51,582 nucleotides of DNA from Oligoflexia bacterium (lineage in GTDB: Bacteria; Bdellovibrionota; Bdellovibrionia; JABDDW01): the NCBI GenBank assembly GCA_020847095.1, contig JADLCR010000033.1, forward strand, positions 1 to 51,582, given 5' to 3'. This document shows positions 31,022-40,961 of the stretch, piece by piece. Position numbers and translations under genes: made by a program. The notes beneath the pieces are model-generated. The model was given only the letters and a program-made list of their open reading frames with translations. It did not search any database and had not been told where the DNA came from. Each line of letters opens with the position of its first letter. Within the stretch, counting starts at the first letter, position 1.

Positions 31022-33829
31022 TCAAAACGAACCAATGCTGAAATGAATTTCGAACCCGCCTTCAGCGGTACGTGAGGGGTCCTTTTTGATCTTCTGTGCG
31101 TAATCCAAAGTAAGCGGCCCAACGGGGGTGTTGTAGCGAATTCCAACTCCTGCGGAATCACGCCAGTCTAAGGAATGAACAAATCCTTCTTCGCCCGGAA
31201 TTCTGACGGCACCTCCATCGTAAAACACCGCACCGCCAAGATTTCCCCAAATCGGAAATCGCACTTCTGATTTGATCAAATAAAAATGAGAATCGGTGCG
31301 GATACCATTTGGAATTTCAAGCGGTAGCGGCAGAGATTGAGACACGGAGTTGAATCCTCGAATAGTGGAGCGACCTCCTAAATAAAAGGCCTTAGAGTTG
31401 GGAACCGCCCCATCAGGTAGTTCACTTAGATTTTTTAAGTAACCCGCTTTTCCTTCGTTGGCCCAAACAATTGGTCCAATGGGTAGGTACTTCGTGTGAC
31501 TAAAAGCCGTTTTCAAGTAATGCACGGTCTTGGTGCTGCCAATGTACGGATTTGCATATTCAAATGCCCATGTCGAGATACTTCCCTTTGTCGGGTTGAA
31601 GATATTATCGCGATGATCAAGAATAAGCGTCGGTCCGATTGTGGCGATATTCAGAGCTGTCGAAGTATCGAGCTCGCTTATTTCAAATCGATTGATGCGA
31701 GCAATTCCGTAAACTTCGTAGAGCAACTTGAGATGCTTAGTCAGATCGCGCTCCAAAACCAGATCGAGCTGAGAGACATCTTCCGCGTAAACTCGCTTTT
31801 GTACTTCATTGGGATTAAGCTGTTTGTTCTCAACGGATTTTAAGCGGCGTGAACGATTAAGATTAACGCGAAGCTGATTACGCGTATCAAAAATATAGGG
31901 TTCGACGTATCCAAAGTTGAGATCGTTTTCGAGAAACTTGTAGATAACCTTGTAGTTCACTTCGGCCCGTGCATTAACCGAGCGCCCGGTTCCCCAAAGA
32001 TTTCGATAAGCCGAACCAACATATCCCTTCAAGCTGAATTCAAAATCATTGCTGACGCCAATACCACTTTTGAAAATTCCAGGGTTGGCTTCATTAACCC
32101 GCACCACAATGGTTCGTTTTCCATTTTGAGGATCGTCACCAAGAACTTGAATGTCCACCGGGTAAAATAATCCCAGTCTCAGCAAGCGCTCTTCGCTATA
32201 AGAGATTTTTTCAGGAGTGAGAATCTCGTTTGGTTCAAACTGAAGCTCTCTTAATATGACCTCGTCTTCGGTAAATGTATTTCCCTCAACGGCAATCGAT
32301 TCCACAATAATCAAGGGCCCTTCTTGAATCTGAAAATTGAGTGTGGCCTTGGTATTTTCCGCATTATATTGAATCAGCGATTGCCCCTGATTGAGAACTT
32401 GAGCATCGAGGTAACCGCGATTTCGATACACTTCGACGATTCGAGCACTAGCTTCTTCAAGGAGACTCAGTTGTAGCGGCGCTCCTGTTTTAAGTCCCGT
32501 GGCTTCTTCAAGTTCAGAAATTGAAACAGTTTTTGCGCCGTTAAACACTTGCTTTTCAATGATCGTTTGCGGTCCTTCTTCCACCGTAAGCTGAATTTTA
32601 ACGAGTTCTCTCGTCTTGTCGAAATCTGTTCGAAATCCTTTGGCCTTGGCGGCGATGAACCCGCGGTTTTGAAGTTCCGCAACTAGCTTTTTAATTCCCT
32701 CTTCCAAATCATTGGCGTTGTAAAAGCCCCGGCCAATGAGATCACCGCTGTTCTCTTTTAAGAAATTAACATAGAACTTTTTGGATAATACGGACGCACC
32801 ATCGATTTCAAAATCCCTTATCCTGACGCGATAACCTTCTTTAATCGAAAATGTTATTCTCTTGACGAAATCTTGACTGTAAAGAACTTCTCGGTAGCGG
32901 ATGGCTACGTTGGCAAACCCTTTTGACAAATAAAAGCGATTAATTCGCTCCGATAAGTCGTCAGCCGGCGAGGTTGAGAGTCGGTTGTCGATGTCGAGCT
33001 TCATTTCAGTTTTGAGTTGAACCGGAGTGAATTCGTTATTTCCTTCAAAAACAAGTGCATATTGGTATGGCTCATTGATGACGAAGGCGACGGTCACGCC
33101 ACTTTTATTACCGTTATACACGGGTTCATTCATTTCAATTTTTGAACTTAAGTAGCCATCTTCTAAAAGATACTGTTGCGATAAAAGGCCGATTTGATTG
33201 AGTTGATTCTGACTAAATCTTTGCCCAATGGCCCCTTTAAGCTTCTTACTCATCGCTTTATTAAGAGACTCATTTGCGCTTCTAAATTCAATTTTTTGGA
33301 TGAGGCATGGCGGCCCTTCTTTAATTTGAATTACAAGGGCAATATCATTAGTGCCTTCAATGCTTTTGGGTTGGCCCGAGACGTCAGCCTGAATAAAACC
33401 CGAGAGATTGTAGTACTTTTTCAAATTTTCTAATCCCACTTTGAGACGGTCCAGGGAATAACCTTCCCCTTCGCTTAAGCGCAGCTCTGATTGAAGTTCG
33501 GCGGTACTCATCAATGAGTTGCCGATGAATTGAACAGTGCGAATGTTTCGAATGGGAGTGATGACAAATTCAACATTCGTTTTGTTGTCAGCGTCCTCGA
33601 TGTAAATCTCGGCCCCATTTAATTGGAAATTCGAAACAATGCTATTGAGCGCCGATTGTAGACTGGAGGCCGTAACATTTTCTTTCAAAATGTTTCTGGC
33701 CAATTCGGCCATGGCCTTTGTTGTTTTCGAGTCAACACCTTTAATGTCAAGACTACCCAGTGGTTTGGCCCATGCGATTTGGGTCACCAATATTAAGAAT
33801 AAAATGTTAACCCAAAATGAAAATTTCAT
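31022..33829 (-). CDS. TamA-like Omp85 outer-membrane assembly protein
   Basis: A 935-aa Omp85 protein. After a signal peptide (1-21) come about seven POTRA-like units (to about residue 590), each ending in patterns such as IKEGPPC or VEEGPQTI. A 16-strand barrel follows. The conserved loop-6 motif reads GGRSTIRGF, and the protein ends with a C-terminal Phe. It helps insert or thread proteins into the outer membrane together with TamB. E. coli TamA has three POTRA units, so this one is longer, between TamA and BamA in layout. The TamB gene precedes it with an ATGA overlap, which favours TamA over BamA. Confidence 0.85.
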   Translation of the reverse strand: MKFSFWVNILFLILVTQIAWAKPLGSLDIKGVDSKTTKAMAELARNILKENVTASSLQSALNSIVSNFQLNGAEIYIEDADNKTNVEFVITPIRNIRTVQFIGNSLMSTAELQSELRLSEGEGYSLDRLKVGLENLKKYYNLSGFIQADVSGQPKSIEGTNDIALVIQIKEGPPCLIQKIEFRSANESLNKAMSKKLKGAIGQRFSQNQLNQIGLLSQQYLLEDGYLSSKIEMNEPVYNGNKSGVTVAFVINEPYQYALVFEGNNEFTPVQLKTEMKLDIDNRLSTSPADDLSERINRFYLSKGFANVAIRYREVLYSQDFVKRITFSIKEGYRVRIRDFEIDGASVLSKKFYVNFLKENSGDLIGRGFYNANDLEEGIKKLVAELQNRGFIAAKAKGFRTDFDKTRELVKIQLTVEEGPQTIIEKQVFNGAKTVSISELEEATGLKTGAPLQLSLLEEASARIVEVYRNRGYLDAQVLNQGQSLIQYNAENTKATLNFQIQEGPLIIVESIAVEGNTFTEDEVILRELQFEPNEILTPEKISYSEERLLRLGLFYPVDIQVLGDDPQNGKRTIVVRVNEANPGIFKSGIGVSNDFEFSLKGYVGSAYRNLWGTGRSVNARAEVNYKVIYKFLENDLNFGYVEPYIFDTRNQLRVNLNRSRRLKSVENKQLNPNEVQKRVYAEDVSQLDLVLERDLTKHLKLLYEVYGIARINRFEISELDTSTALNIATIGPTLILDHRDNIFNPTKGSISTWAFEYANPYIGSTKTVHYLKTAFSHTKYLPIGPIVWANEGKAGYLKNLSELPDGAVPNSKAFYLGGRSTIRGFNSVSQSLPLPLEIPNGIRTDSHFYLIKSEVRFPIWGNLGGAVFYDGGAVRIPGEEGFVHSLDWRDSAGVGIRYNTPVGPLTLDYAQKIKKDPSRTAEGGFEIHFSIGSF

Positions 33830-36800
33830 CGGTACTCTCGCTGAAACTCCAAGCCCACTCCAAAGATATCCTGAGTGCCCGAGCTCTGGGGTTGAGTTGA
33901 TCCGGTGGTGTTGCTTGTCGTTGTTGATAGCGGATCGTAATCTCGCCCTTCATAAGACCCCAGGATCGAAAAGTTTCTATTTAGTTTATACTGAATATTC
34001 ACATCTTGTGTCACCTGATCCCCAATAGTTCTTCCAAAAGAGGTGGAAAGCTGGGGAGTCCATTGTTTTTCTGCGACAACTCGCGGTGTGACAACGTTCT
34101 TGGTCGCGTCTACGGATTGAGAAAGTCGAACATTCACGCCAAGTCGCTTTTTAAGTTCAGTCTGAAGAGGGTTGGTCGCTAGCGCAATACCAGCCGCTTG
34201 ATATCCTTGCAGCGCGAGTTGCGAATCAGACGTTTGGGTATCAAGGGCATCGTCGGTTAACCCCAATGCCAACAGCGAAACAATCTTAGGTTCAGACAAT
34301 GGAGGGGAGCTGGTGAGTTCAATTTTATATTTGTCCAAATTGCCCTGAACAAGCATGTTAACGTCCCAATCGCGCACCCTTGTGCTCGCCATGGCATAAA
34401 GTTGGGGGTTAATCTGATTGGGGTTTGCAAATCGGGCACGGGCCGCAGAAATATTAAAGGCATTTTCCCTAAAAAATATTTTTCCATTAGGAATCGCCTC
34501 AAGTTCGCCCAACAAAACGGCGAACTGGGGGTTACCTTTAACTAAAACGGATCCCCGCACCTCGGCATCCATCAAAGTATTTTTAACTTGCAGGCCCTTA
34601 TTTAAATTTACAGTGAGATTGAGATCAAGTGGGTAAAAGTCCTTTTGTAAAATAACTTGAGGCAAGAATGAACTGCGCTTAACACCACCGACGCCACTAT
34701 CGTCGTCAAAATTCTTAGAATAAAGTCCGCTTTCGACGTCGTAAGTTCCCTTCATTAAATAAGGAAACCAATTGCCGGAAAAGTTCAGATTCAAATGACC
34801 TTTGGTATTTAGACCTTCGGGAATCATGAGGTTGATCGAGTGGACTTCGCCTGAAATATCTACTGGAACGTCAGCCCAACCCTTAAACATGGCGTTTCCT
34901 GTCAGTGCAAAACGCCCAGAGGCAAAATTTCCAACAAGTCGGTTGACGATGGCTTTCGATTGGCTAAATAAAATATCCGCTTCCACATTTTCAAGCGGGT
35001 GCGGAATTTCTTCAATTTTAAAATAGCCGTTTTTAATGAATGCACTTCCTAAAATATCTGGTTTTTGGCTAGAGCCAGCGATTTGTGTGCTGAGACTAAG
35101 CTCGCCACTCATATCTTTCAAAAACGGAGTTAGAAAAGAAGCTAAGCTCAGGTCAATTTTTCCATTGGCCGTAAAGTTGAGTAAGTCGGATTTGCTTCTG
35201 CCTCCTGAAATGGTCAGTTGAGTTTGATCCCCCTCGATTTCAGTCGAAGCCAGAGTTACTGTGCCATCATCAAATTTCATTTTGATTGGATTGCGCGTGC
35301 GCAGGTGACTATTACCGCGGCGTACATAGAGATCTTTGATCTCGGCCATTCCTCGGCCATCCCACAAGGAGCCCTTGGAATTTGATACATCAATGCTTGC
35401 AGTCAAATTGGTTTCGTAATCTCTTCTGGGATTCTTACCTACAATCCCGAGAAGTTTTGAAAAATCCCAATTTGTAGATTTGAACTTCAAGGCACTAGGT
35501 AACCCAGGTCCAAAAGGATAAGAGAAGCTGAAGTTCACCTTGTTGTTAAAAAGATCTGATTGAAGGTGCATTCCTTGCGATCCAAACTGAATCCGAAAGT
35601 CACTGTCTTCAATGGGCTCTTGCCCCAAAGTCGCCTCAGTTATGCGACCCGAGAGTGAGACCTGGGGTTTTAAAATATAATCCCTTAGTTGTAAGTCAGC
35701 GACGACTCGCCCTTCAAGGGAGCTCGCCAAATTTCGTGCGTGTTCAAAGTCGCTAATTCTAAGACCTCGCGCCTGAGTTTGTAGGTTCATCATGCCATTG
35801 GAGTCAACTTCACCTACAAGTTGAATCAGCCCATCACCTTTTTTAATGGCCACATCATCGGCTTTGACGTTGCCCCTTTGTGCCGCCACATTGAATTGAA
35901 CTTCTTTTAAGAACTCATCAAAGATTTGAACGTTGCGAAAGTGACTATTCAAAACGTAATCAAGTGAAGAAAACACCAAAGGACCTGAAACAGATAGATC
36001 GGCAATGCCCAAACCTTGTACCGTAAATGGGAGCTGAGTTTTTCGACTAAACGCTTTTGCAACCGAGCGCAGGTCCACCCGGGGCATTTTGACTTTCGCT
36101 TGAATTTGGCTTGTGCCCGGAAGTTTGATTTGCACACGCCCCTCAACAATGGATTCGTCAAGCTGGGCGCTAAGATTTTCGAACGATAAGAGCCCTTTTT
36201 CATAATGAGTCTGCATTTGCCCGGATCCAAGCCAATAATCTTCAAACCAAAAATCCGTAAACACTGTTTTAGTATCAATCACTCCAAAATCTGAATCTCC
36301 AAAGGTCGTGCCCTCTAGTGCCGCTGATCCCTCATAGCGCAAGTCAGCCAGACTTTTAATGTCTTTAAAGTCCAATTTTGGTGTTTTATAGGAAAATGAG
36401 AATCCCTTTTCAAAATCGACTTCACCTTTAACAGAGCCTGATGAGCTCCCGATTGTGAGCAGGGCTTTTGGAAATGAGATTTTGGACTTGTCAATTTCTA
36501 AGGTCCCAAGAAGGTTGAATTGGTCAAGCGCCACAACGGTTTTATTTTCAGGATTAGTCCAAACTCTAAAATTTGAGCCTTGAATTTCGCCTGCACAACG
36601 AGCGCCAAATTTGGGCAATAGGGCTCCTTCACATGGAATCTTCCCTTTGAAGTCCAAATGCAAAGGCACATCGGTGACATCAAGATTATTTAATAGTTTT
36701 CTGAGCTCTATCCCTTCGATCTGAATGCGCCCGCCAAAACCGTAGGGAGGTGTTAAGTTGAATTCGGCATTCTCAAGTCTTAAGTGACCAGAATCTTGGT

Positions 36801-37788
36801 TTATTTTAAGTACTTTTGTTTTAACGATTTTATCACTTCCATAAAGTTGACCTAGAATGTTTCCAATGAAGAATTCTTCGATTTTTAAGTCTTTTGTTTC
36901 GAGAGTTAACATTCCCAGGGGCTGTCCGCTGCGCTTTTTAGATAATCCCAATTCAAAATTGATTGAGCCGCGGCCAGAAGGAAGTTTCAATTCAGGGCTC
37001 ATAACTCTAGTGCTGGTGATTGCTTGTTCGAGGTGAATCGATCCAGCGACACGGGAGTTGAGCGTGGACCACTTGAAATTTTCGATGTCTCCCTGAGCCA
37101 AGGCCTTGCCGATAAGGAAGCTGTCTTGATGGGAGACCTTAAATGCCGAAATCTCTAGTGCGGATTGCTTGACGAGTGCTCTCATGGCTAGTGAGTACTG
37201 AGTTAAGCTTTTGTTAACACCCAAGCGTTTAACTAAAATATCAGGAGCCAGAACGTCAATTTTGATTGATTGAAAGCTTCTTGAGATTCTGAAGTTAAAC
37301 TGACTGAGTTGGGCAGCGATTCCCTGGTCTTGAAACTTCAAACGAATATCAGCTTTGTCCAAAGTTAACATGCTCATGGGTGCGGCAAGAAGTTCTGCAA
37401 ACGGTATCTTAAGTGGTTGGGACTCAGCTTCCGAAGCTTTAATAAAAATCGACGCTCGAGGTTTCTTAAGTAAAATTTCACCAATTTCAAATCGACCAAC
37501 TAAGAAGCTGGCAAGCCCCAAACGAACCTCTAGTGAGTCTATCGTGCTGGGTGAAACAATCTCAGCCGCTGGTCCTAACGGTTTGATTTCAATTTGGTTG
37601 AGCGCGATGGCCGGGGGGAAGATCTTAAATTCAATTTCCTGAATGTTGACATCGAGACTGGCGCGGCTCATGGCCTGAGAGTGAACTTGTCGAATCAGAA
37701 ATTTTTTAAGTTTGGGCATCTCTCTGGAGTAGATCACTCCTAAGGCGATGAATAAGGCAGAAATCAAAAAATACTTAACGATTTTCAA
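33826..37788 (-). CDS. tamB: TamB-like translocation/assembly protein (DUF490/AsmA-like)
   Basis: A 1320-aa protein anchored by one N-terminal transmembrane helix (about 5-22). A very long beta-rich, repetitive periplasmic part follows, as in the bridge-like AsmA/TamB proteins that span the periplasm. The C-terminal DUF490 region is recognisable (QVILQKDFYPLDLNLTVNL, then RENAFNISAARARFANP, and LSEPKIVSLLALGLTDD). It works with the TamA barrel and has also been linked to lipid transport to the outer membrane. A TTG start with AAGGA five bases upstream overlaps the TPR gene's stop. TamB lies before TamA, the reverse of the usual order. Confidence 0.9.
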   Translation of the reverse strand: MKIVKYFLISALFIALGVIYSREMPKLKKFLIRQVHSQAMSRASLDVNIQEIEFKIFPPAIALNQIEIKPLGPAAEIVSPSTIDSLEVRLGLASFLVGRFEIGEILLKKPRASIFIKASEAESQPLKIPFAELLAAPMSMLTLDKADIRLKFQDQGIAAQLSQFNFRISRSFQSIKIDVLAPDILVKRLGVNKSLTQYSLAMRALVKQSALEISAFKVSHQDSFLIGKALAQGDIENFKWSTLNSRVAGSIHLEQAITSTRVMSPELKLPSGRGSINFELGLSKKRSGQPLGMLTLETKDLKIEEFFIGNILGQLYGSDKIVKTKVLKINQDSGHLRLENAEFNLTPPYGFGGRIQIEGIELRKLLNNLDVTDVPLHLDFKGKIPCEGALLPKFGARCAGEIQGSNFRVWTNPENKTVVALDQFNLLGTLEIDKSKISFPKALLTIGSSSGSVKGEVDFEKGFSFSYKTPKLDFKDIKSLADLRYEGSAALEGTTFGDSDFGVIDTKTVFTDFWFEDYWLGSGQMQTHYEKGLLSFENLSAQLDESIVEGRVQIKLPGTSQIQAKVKMPRVDLRSVAKAFSRKTQLPFTVQGLGIADLSVSGPLVFSSLDYVLNSHFRNVQIFDEFLKEVQFNVAAQRGNVKADDVAIKKGDGLIQLVGEVDSNGMMNLQTQARGLRISDFEHARNLASSLEGRVVADLQLRDYILKPQVSLSGRITEATLGQEPIEDSDFRIQFGSQGMHLQSDLFNNKVNFSFSYPFGPGLPSALKFKSTNWDFSKLLGIVGKNPRRDYETNLTASIDVSNSKGSLWDGRGMAEIKDLYVRRGNSHLRTRNPIKMKFDDGTVTLASTEIEGDQTQLTISGGRSKSDLLNFTANGKIDLSLASFLTPFLKDMSGELSLSTQIAGSSQKPDILGSAFIKNGYFKIEEIPHPLENVEADILFSQSKAIVNRLVGNFASGRFALTGNAMFKGWADVPVDISGEVHSINLMIPEGLNTKGHLNLNFSGNWFPYLMKGTYDVESGLYSKNFDDDSGVGGVKRSSFLPQVILQKDFYPLDLNLTVNLNKGLQVKNTLMDAEVRGSVLVKGNPQFAVLLGELEAIPNGKIFFRENAFNISAARARFANPNQINPQLYAMASTRVRDWDVNMLVQGNLDKYKIELTSSPPLSEPKIVSLLALGLTDDALDTQTSDSQLALQGYQAAGIALATNPLQTELKKRLGVNVRLSQSVDATKNVVTPRVVAEKQWTPQLSTSFGRTIGDQVTQDVNIQYKLNRNFSILGSYEGRDYDPLSTTTSNTTGSTQPQSSGTQDIFGVGLEFQREYR

Positions 37789-38876
37789 ATCAATCCTTTT
37801 TCAATCTCTTGAATCAGGTAACTCACATCGCGGTAATCTGGACGCTGTGTTGTGATGCCTTTGAGTACACCAAGGGCCTTTTCCGAATCTCTGAGTCCCA
37901 GATAGGCTTTTGCCAAAATATAAAGGGCCGAATACAAAAGTTCGGCATCTTCTGCTGATTTTGGCTCCGATAGGATCTGTTGACTTTCTCCAAGTGCTTC
38001 AGCAAATAGATTTCGAGCCACCAAAAGCTCGAGGTGGTAGGCGCGCTCTCGACTTGACCATTTGTTTTTGTGAATTCGAAGCACATCGTCGGCGTAGTCA
38101 TGTAATCCCATTTGATGCAACCCAACCGATAATTCATATGCGAGATCCAAATTAAGCGAACGTTTAATCTTGTTCAGCTTGGTTCGGAGCTGTGGCCAGT
38201 CGACCACTTCTTCGTCAAGAGAGCGGGCGGTCTTCCGGCGGTCATGGCTTCGTCGAATTGTTGCCACATCACTTTCAACGGCCACTTCACGATGCTTTAA
38301 TAACAGGCTCTTCGCCTCAGAGTCATTTGGAAATTCCGCCATAATCTTTTGGAGTGTTTCTTTGAATTCGGCTTGCATTCCCTCTTTCTGATAGATCCGC
38401 AGTTCTTCAAAAATTTTATTTCGACGCTCGCGAAGTTTTGCAACCCGCTCTGATATTTCAGCGTCCCAAAGTTTTTGCCAGCGAGGGTCTTGATGTCCTT
38501 TAGCGATGGCTCCGGCTGATAAAATTAACAGGGCCTTATCACGAGTCGCTCCAGCAAGGGCTGCGTCCACAATTTTTTTTGCGGGCTTCTCGGATTTTAA
38601 TCCAAAAAGAATTTCAGCTAAGGCGCCCCAAGGGAGCTTGAATCCTTTTGAGAGTCCGTCGTTGAGCACGCGGGCCAAGGTTTCCCAAAAGCCCCCATTG
38701 ATTAAAAATCTTGCCGTCGACTCTTGGGCCGAAACCAAAAGATCTCCGTCATCCCAAAGTTTAACAAGGCGATCGGCGATCTCTGTTTCTGGAACTTTTA
38801 AGCTGAGTTGTTTTGAAATCCAGCGCTCAACGGCGAAACTGTCGAACGGAGGGATTCCTAAGTCATCCATGACCAT
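37785..38876 (-). CDS. TPR-like helical protein upstream of tamB
   Basis: A 363-aa soluble protein with no signal peptide. The N-terminal half is helical (WISKQLSLKVPETEIADRLV). The C-terminal part contains TPR-like pairs (AYELSVGLHQMGLHDYADDVLRIH, ALYILAKAYLGLRDSEKALGVL, each as parts). A charged coiled-coil-like stretch lies near 145-175. It is the first gene of the operon with TamB and TamA, overlapping TamB by 4 bp, so it may have a cytoplasmic accessory or regulatory role. GAGAGG five bases upstream supports the ATG at 38876. Confidence 0.7.
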   Translation of the reverse strand: MVMDDLGIPPFDSFAVERWISKQLSLKVPETEIADRLVKLWDDGDLLVSAQESTARFLINGGFWETLARVLNDGLSKGFKLPWGALAEILFGLKSEKPAKKIVDAALAGATRDKALLILSAGAIAKGHQDPRWQKLWDAEISERVAKLRERRNKIFEELRIYQKEGMQAEFKETLQKIMAEFPNDSEAKSLLLKHREVAVESDVATIRRSHDRRKTARSLDEEVVDWPQLRTKLNKIKRSLNLDLAYELSVGLHQMGLHDYADDVLRIHKNKWSSRERAYHLELLVARNLFAEALGESQQILSEPKSAEDAELLYSALYILAKAYLGLRDSEKALGVLKGITTQRPDYRDVSYLIQEIEKGLI

Positions 38877-38945
38877 GGCTGCCTCTCAAAGATGGACGTT
38901 TCCTATCATTATATAGTATAAATTTGATGCTATGAGTCAAACAAA

Positions 38946-38970
38946 CGAGTGTGGATTATTTGTTCACTCG
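38946..38970 (-). terminator. Possible terminator at the efp 3' end
   Basis: On the minus strand CGAGTG (38970-38965) and CACTCG (38951-38946) pair around a 13-nt loop, followed by TTTGTTTG. The stem overlaps the last codons of efp. The stem is short and the T tract interrupted, so this is a weak call. Confidence 0.35.
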
Positions 38971-39528
38971 CTCGATGTACATGTGGGTGCGAGTATCGAC
39001 CTTGATCATGTCGCCCTCTCGCAAGTGCAATGGAACCTGGACTACGGCCCCGGTTTCTAGCTTAGCGGGCTTGCTGCCGCCACTTACCGTGTTGCCTCTA
39101 ACGCCCGGGTCAGTTTCCATGATTTTGAGAACCACCGAATTGGGAAGATCGATTCCGATGGCCTTTCCGTTGAAAAACAAAATGTAGACCGTAAGATTTT
39201 CGATCAAGTAATTGGCCGCATCACCAACGTTTTCGGGACTTAGATGAATTTGCTCATAGTTGGTCGTATCCATGAAACTAAATCCGTTATCGTCCTTGTA
39301 GAGAAACTGCATTTCCTTCTGGACAACATCAGGAATGTTGAATTTTTCGCCGCTCTTGAATGTGACCTCTAAATTGGCCCCAGTCATTAGATTTTTGAGT
39401 TTGGTTCGCGTGAAGGCGTTTCCTTTTCCGGGTTTCACGTGTTGGAAATCGACGACTACCCAGGGCTGGCCCTCAATTTCAACTTTTAAGCCTTTTCTAA
39501 AATCCGATACTTCGTAAACGCCAGCCAT
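38956..39528 (-). CDS. efp: Translation elongation factor P
   Basis: A 190-aa EF-P with the normal three-domain layout: KOW-like domain 1, and OB domains 2 and 3. The modification loop KPGKGNAF carries Lys35, equivalent to E. coli Lys34. The C-terminal signature reads LPNSVVLKIMETDPGVRG, then KPAKLETGAVVQVPLHLREGD in parts. It relieves ribosome stalling at consecutive prolines. A lysine at the tip suggests lysylation (EpmA/B type) or no modification; no modifying enzyme is encoded nearby. GGAGG lies about five bases before the start. Confidence 0.97.
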   Translation of the reverse strand: MAGVYEVSDFRKGLKVEIEGQPWVVVDFQHVKPGKGNAFTRTKLKNLMTGANLEVTFKSGEKFNIPDVVQKEMQFLYKDDNGFSFMDTTNYEQIHLSPENVGDAANYLIENLTVYILFFNGKAIGIDLPNSVVLKIMETDPGVRGNTVSGGSKPAKLETGAVVQVPLHLREGDMIKVDTRTHMYIERVNK

Positions 39529-39588
39529 TATGCCTCCGATTTGTCCATGTGATTAACTCTGCGGGTTTAGTTCAAATCGTGAATTAAA

Positions 39589-40398
39589 TCAAGTTTTACG
39601 GCGAGTTTCTATGCGCTGAAGCACAGATTCAAGGCGGGTCTTACGGGATTCGACTTGTTGGGCTTCAAGGGGTGAAATCCACTCTTCCCAATTAAAGCCC
39701 GTTTGACTCAGTTCTTGGATATGCTTTTTCCTTGAAAGGAGTTTTTCCTCGTTGGGGCGAGAGGCTAAGAGCTCATCAATTTTTTCAACAGCGCGTGACC
39801 AATCTCCGCGATTCATCAATGAGTCAATGACAGCAAGTTCTCGATCAAAATCAGTTGACTCACCGTCGTTTTCATTTAGGTCAATGCCACTTCCAGTTTT
39901 TATCGACGATTGCGTGTGTCCGAGGCTGACATGGGCCAACTTTTCCATCGAAAAATCTTCTTCAATAATATGGCTTGGTTCAGCGTAAAGTTTGCTTTCA
40001 AGTTTCTTAACAATATCGGCAACCCGACTATCTTGGGGATTAAGAAACAAGACCATTTTGTAGGCATCAAGAGCTTCTTTTGATTTGTTGATTTTAACAA
40101 AGCATTCCGCTAAAAGCTGATGGGCCAAGAGATTTTCAGGACTTAATTCTACGGCCGCCGTGAGCTCGCTAACGGCTTCATCGTACTCACGTTTTTGAAA
40201 ATAGCACTTCCCAAGAGCCACCCGTCCACTGGCAAAATTTGGATGCCGCTTGACTCCGCGCTCCGCAAGGTCAATGGCCTCTTCTAAGAGTCCCATTCGC
40301 CGGTAGGCCTCAGCTAAAGGTGCGAACACTTTGCTATTGGGATCTTTCTCGTAAAGGATTTGGTAGCGTTCAATGAACGAGCTGGTGTCCTGAGTCAT
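39589..40398 (-). CDS. TPR-repeat protein
   Basis: About 269 residues from ATG 40398; an in-frame TTG at 40434 would add 12 residues and has an AGGG upstream, so the start is uncertain. Three consecutive TPR units occupy the N-terminal half (KVFAPLAEAYRRMGLLEEAIDLAERG; FASGRVALGKCYFQKREYDEAVSEL; LLAHQLLAECFVKINKSKEALDAY, shown in parts). An acidic linker and a helical C-terminal region follow. No signal peptide, so it is a cytoplasmic scaffold. It is divergent from ruvC with about 60 bp between starts. Confidence 0.8.
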   Translation of the reverse strand: MTQDTSSFIERYQILYEKDPNSKVFAPLAEAYRRMGLLEEAIDLAERGVKRHPNFASGRVALGKCYFQKREYDEAVSELTAAVELSPENLLAHQLLAECFVKINKSKEALDAYKMVLFLNPQDSRVADIVKKLESKLYAEPSHIIEEDFSMEKLAHVSLGHTQSSIKTGSGIDLNENDGESTDFDRELAVIDSLMNRGDWSRAVEKIDELLASRPNEEKLLSRKKHIQELSQTGFNWEEWISPLEAQQVESRKTRLESVLQRIETRRKT

Positions 40399-40457
40399 AT
40401 ATAAATCGCTAGCACAATAAGATTGCTTAGACAAGTTTGCCCTAATAATTTGAAGCC

Positions 40458-40958
40458 ATGGGGATCGTGATCGGGGTAGACCCGGGAAGCAGCCAAACTG
40501 GATTTGGAGTGATTGAATACTCGGGAGATCAATTGCGCTGTGTTGATCTCGGAGTGATTGCTCCTCAAACTAAGTTAAGCTTTCCTGAAAAACTTCAATT
40601 TATTGGACAAGCACTCGAGCAGCTTCTATTGCGCCATAGGCCGTCGTTTCTGGCCCTGGAAAAATCATTTTTTGCTAAGAATGCGGATAGCGCCATGAAG
40701 CTCGGTCAGGTGAGGGGCGTCGTTCTTTACCTGGCATCGGTTCACGGGCTTAAGATCAGCGAATACGCCACAACCGAAGTCAAAAAATCTCTCACAGGCT
40801 CGGGTCATGCGGAAAAGGACCAAGTGGAGTTTGTCGTTCGCGCCTTATTGGGAATAGGACCGGTTGAATATTTTGACATTAGTGATGCCTTGGCCTTAGC
40901 TATTCATCATTGTCGAATCGCTGAAATTAAAGAGCGGTTTTTGGATGCGGAGATTTGA
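40458..40958 (+). CDS. ruvC: Holliday junction endonuclease RuvC
   Basis: A 166-aa RNase-H-fold resolvase. The four catalytic acidic residues are Asp8 (GVDPGSS), Glu68 (LALEKSFF), Asp140 and Asp143 (FDISDALALAIHH), matching the E. coli set. It cuts Holliday junctions symmetrically in complex with RuvAB. It starts the ruvC-ruvA-ruvB operon with a 3-bp gap to ruvA. Confidence 0.97.
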   Translation: MGIVIGVDPGSSQTGFGVIEYSGDQLRCVDLGVIAPQTKLSFPEKLQFIGQALEQLLLRHRPSFLALEKSFFAKNADSAMKLGQVRGVVLYLASVHGLKISEYATTEVKKSLTGSGHAEKDQVEFVVRALLGIGPVEYFDISDALALAIHHCRIAEIKERFLDAEI

Positions 40959-40961
40959 TTC

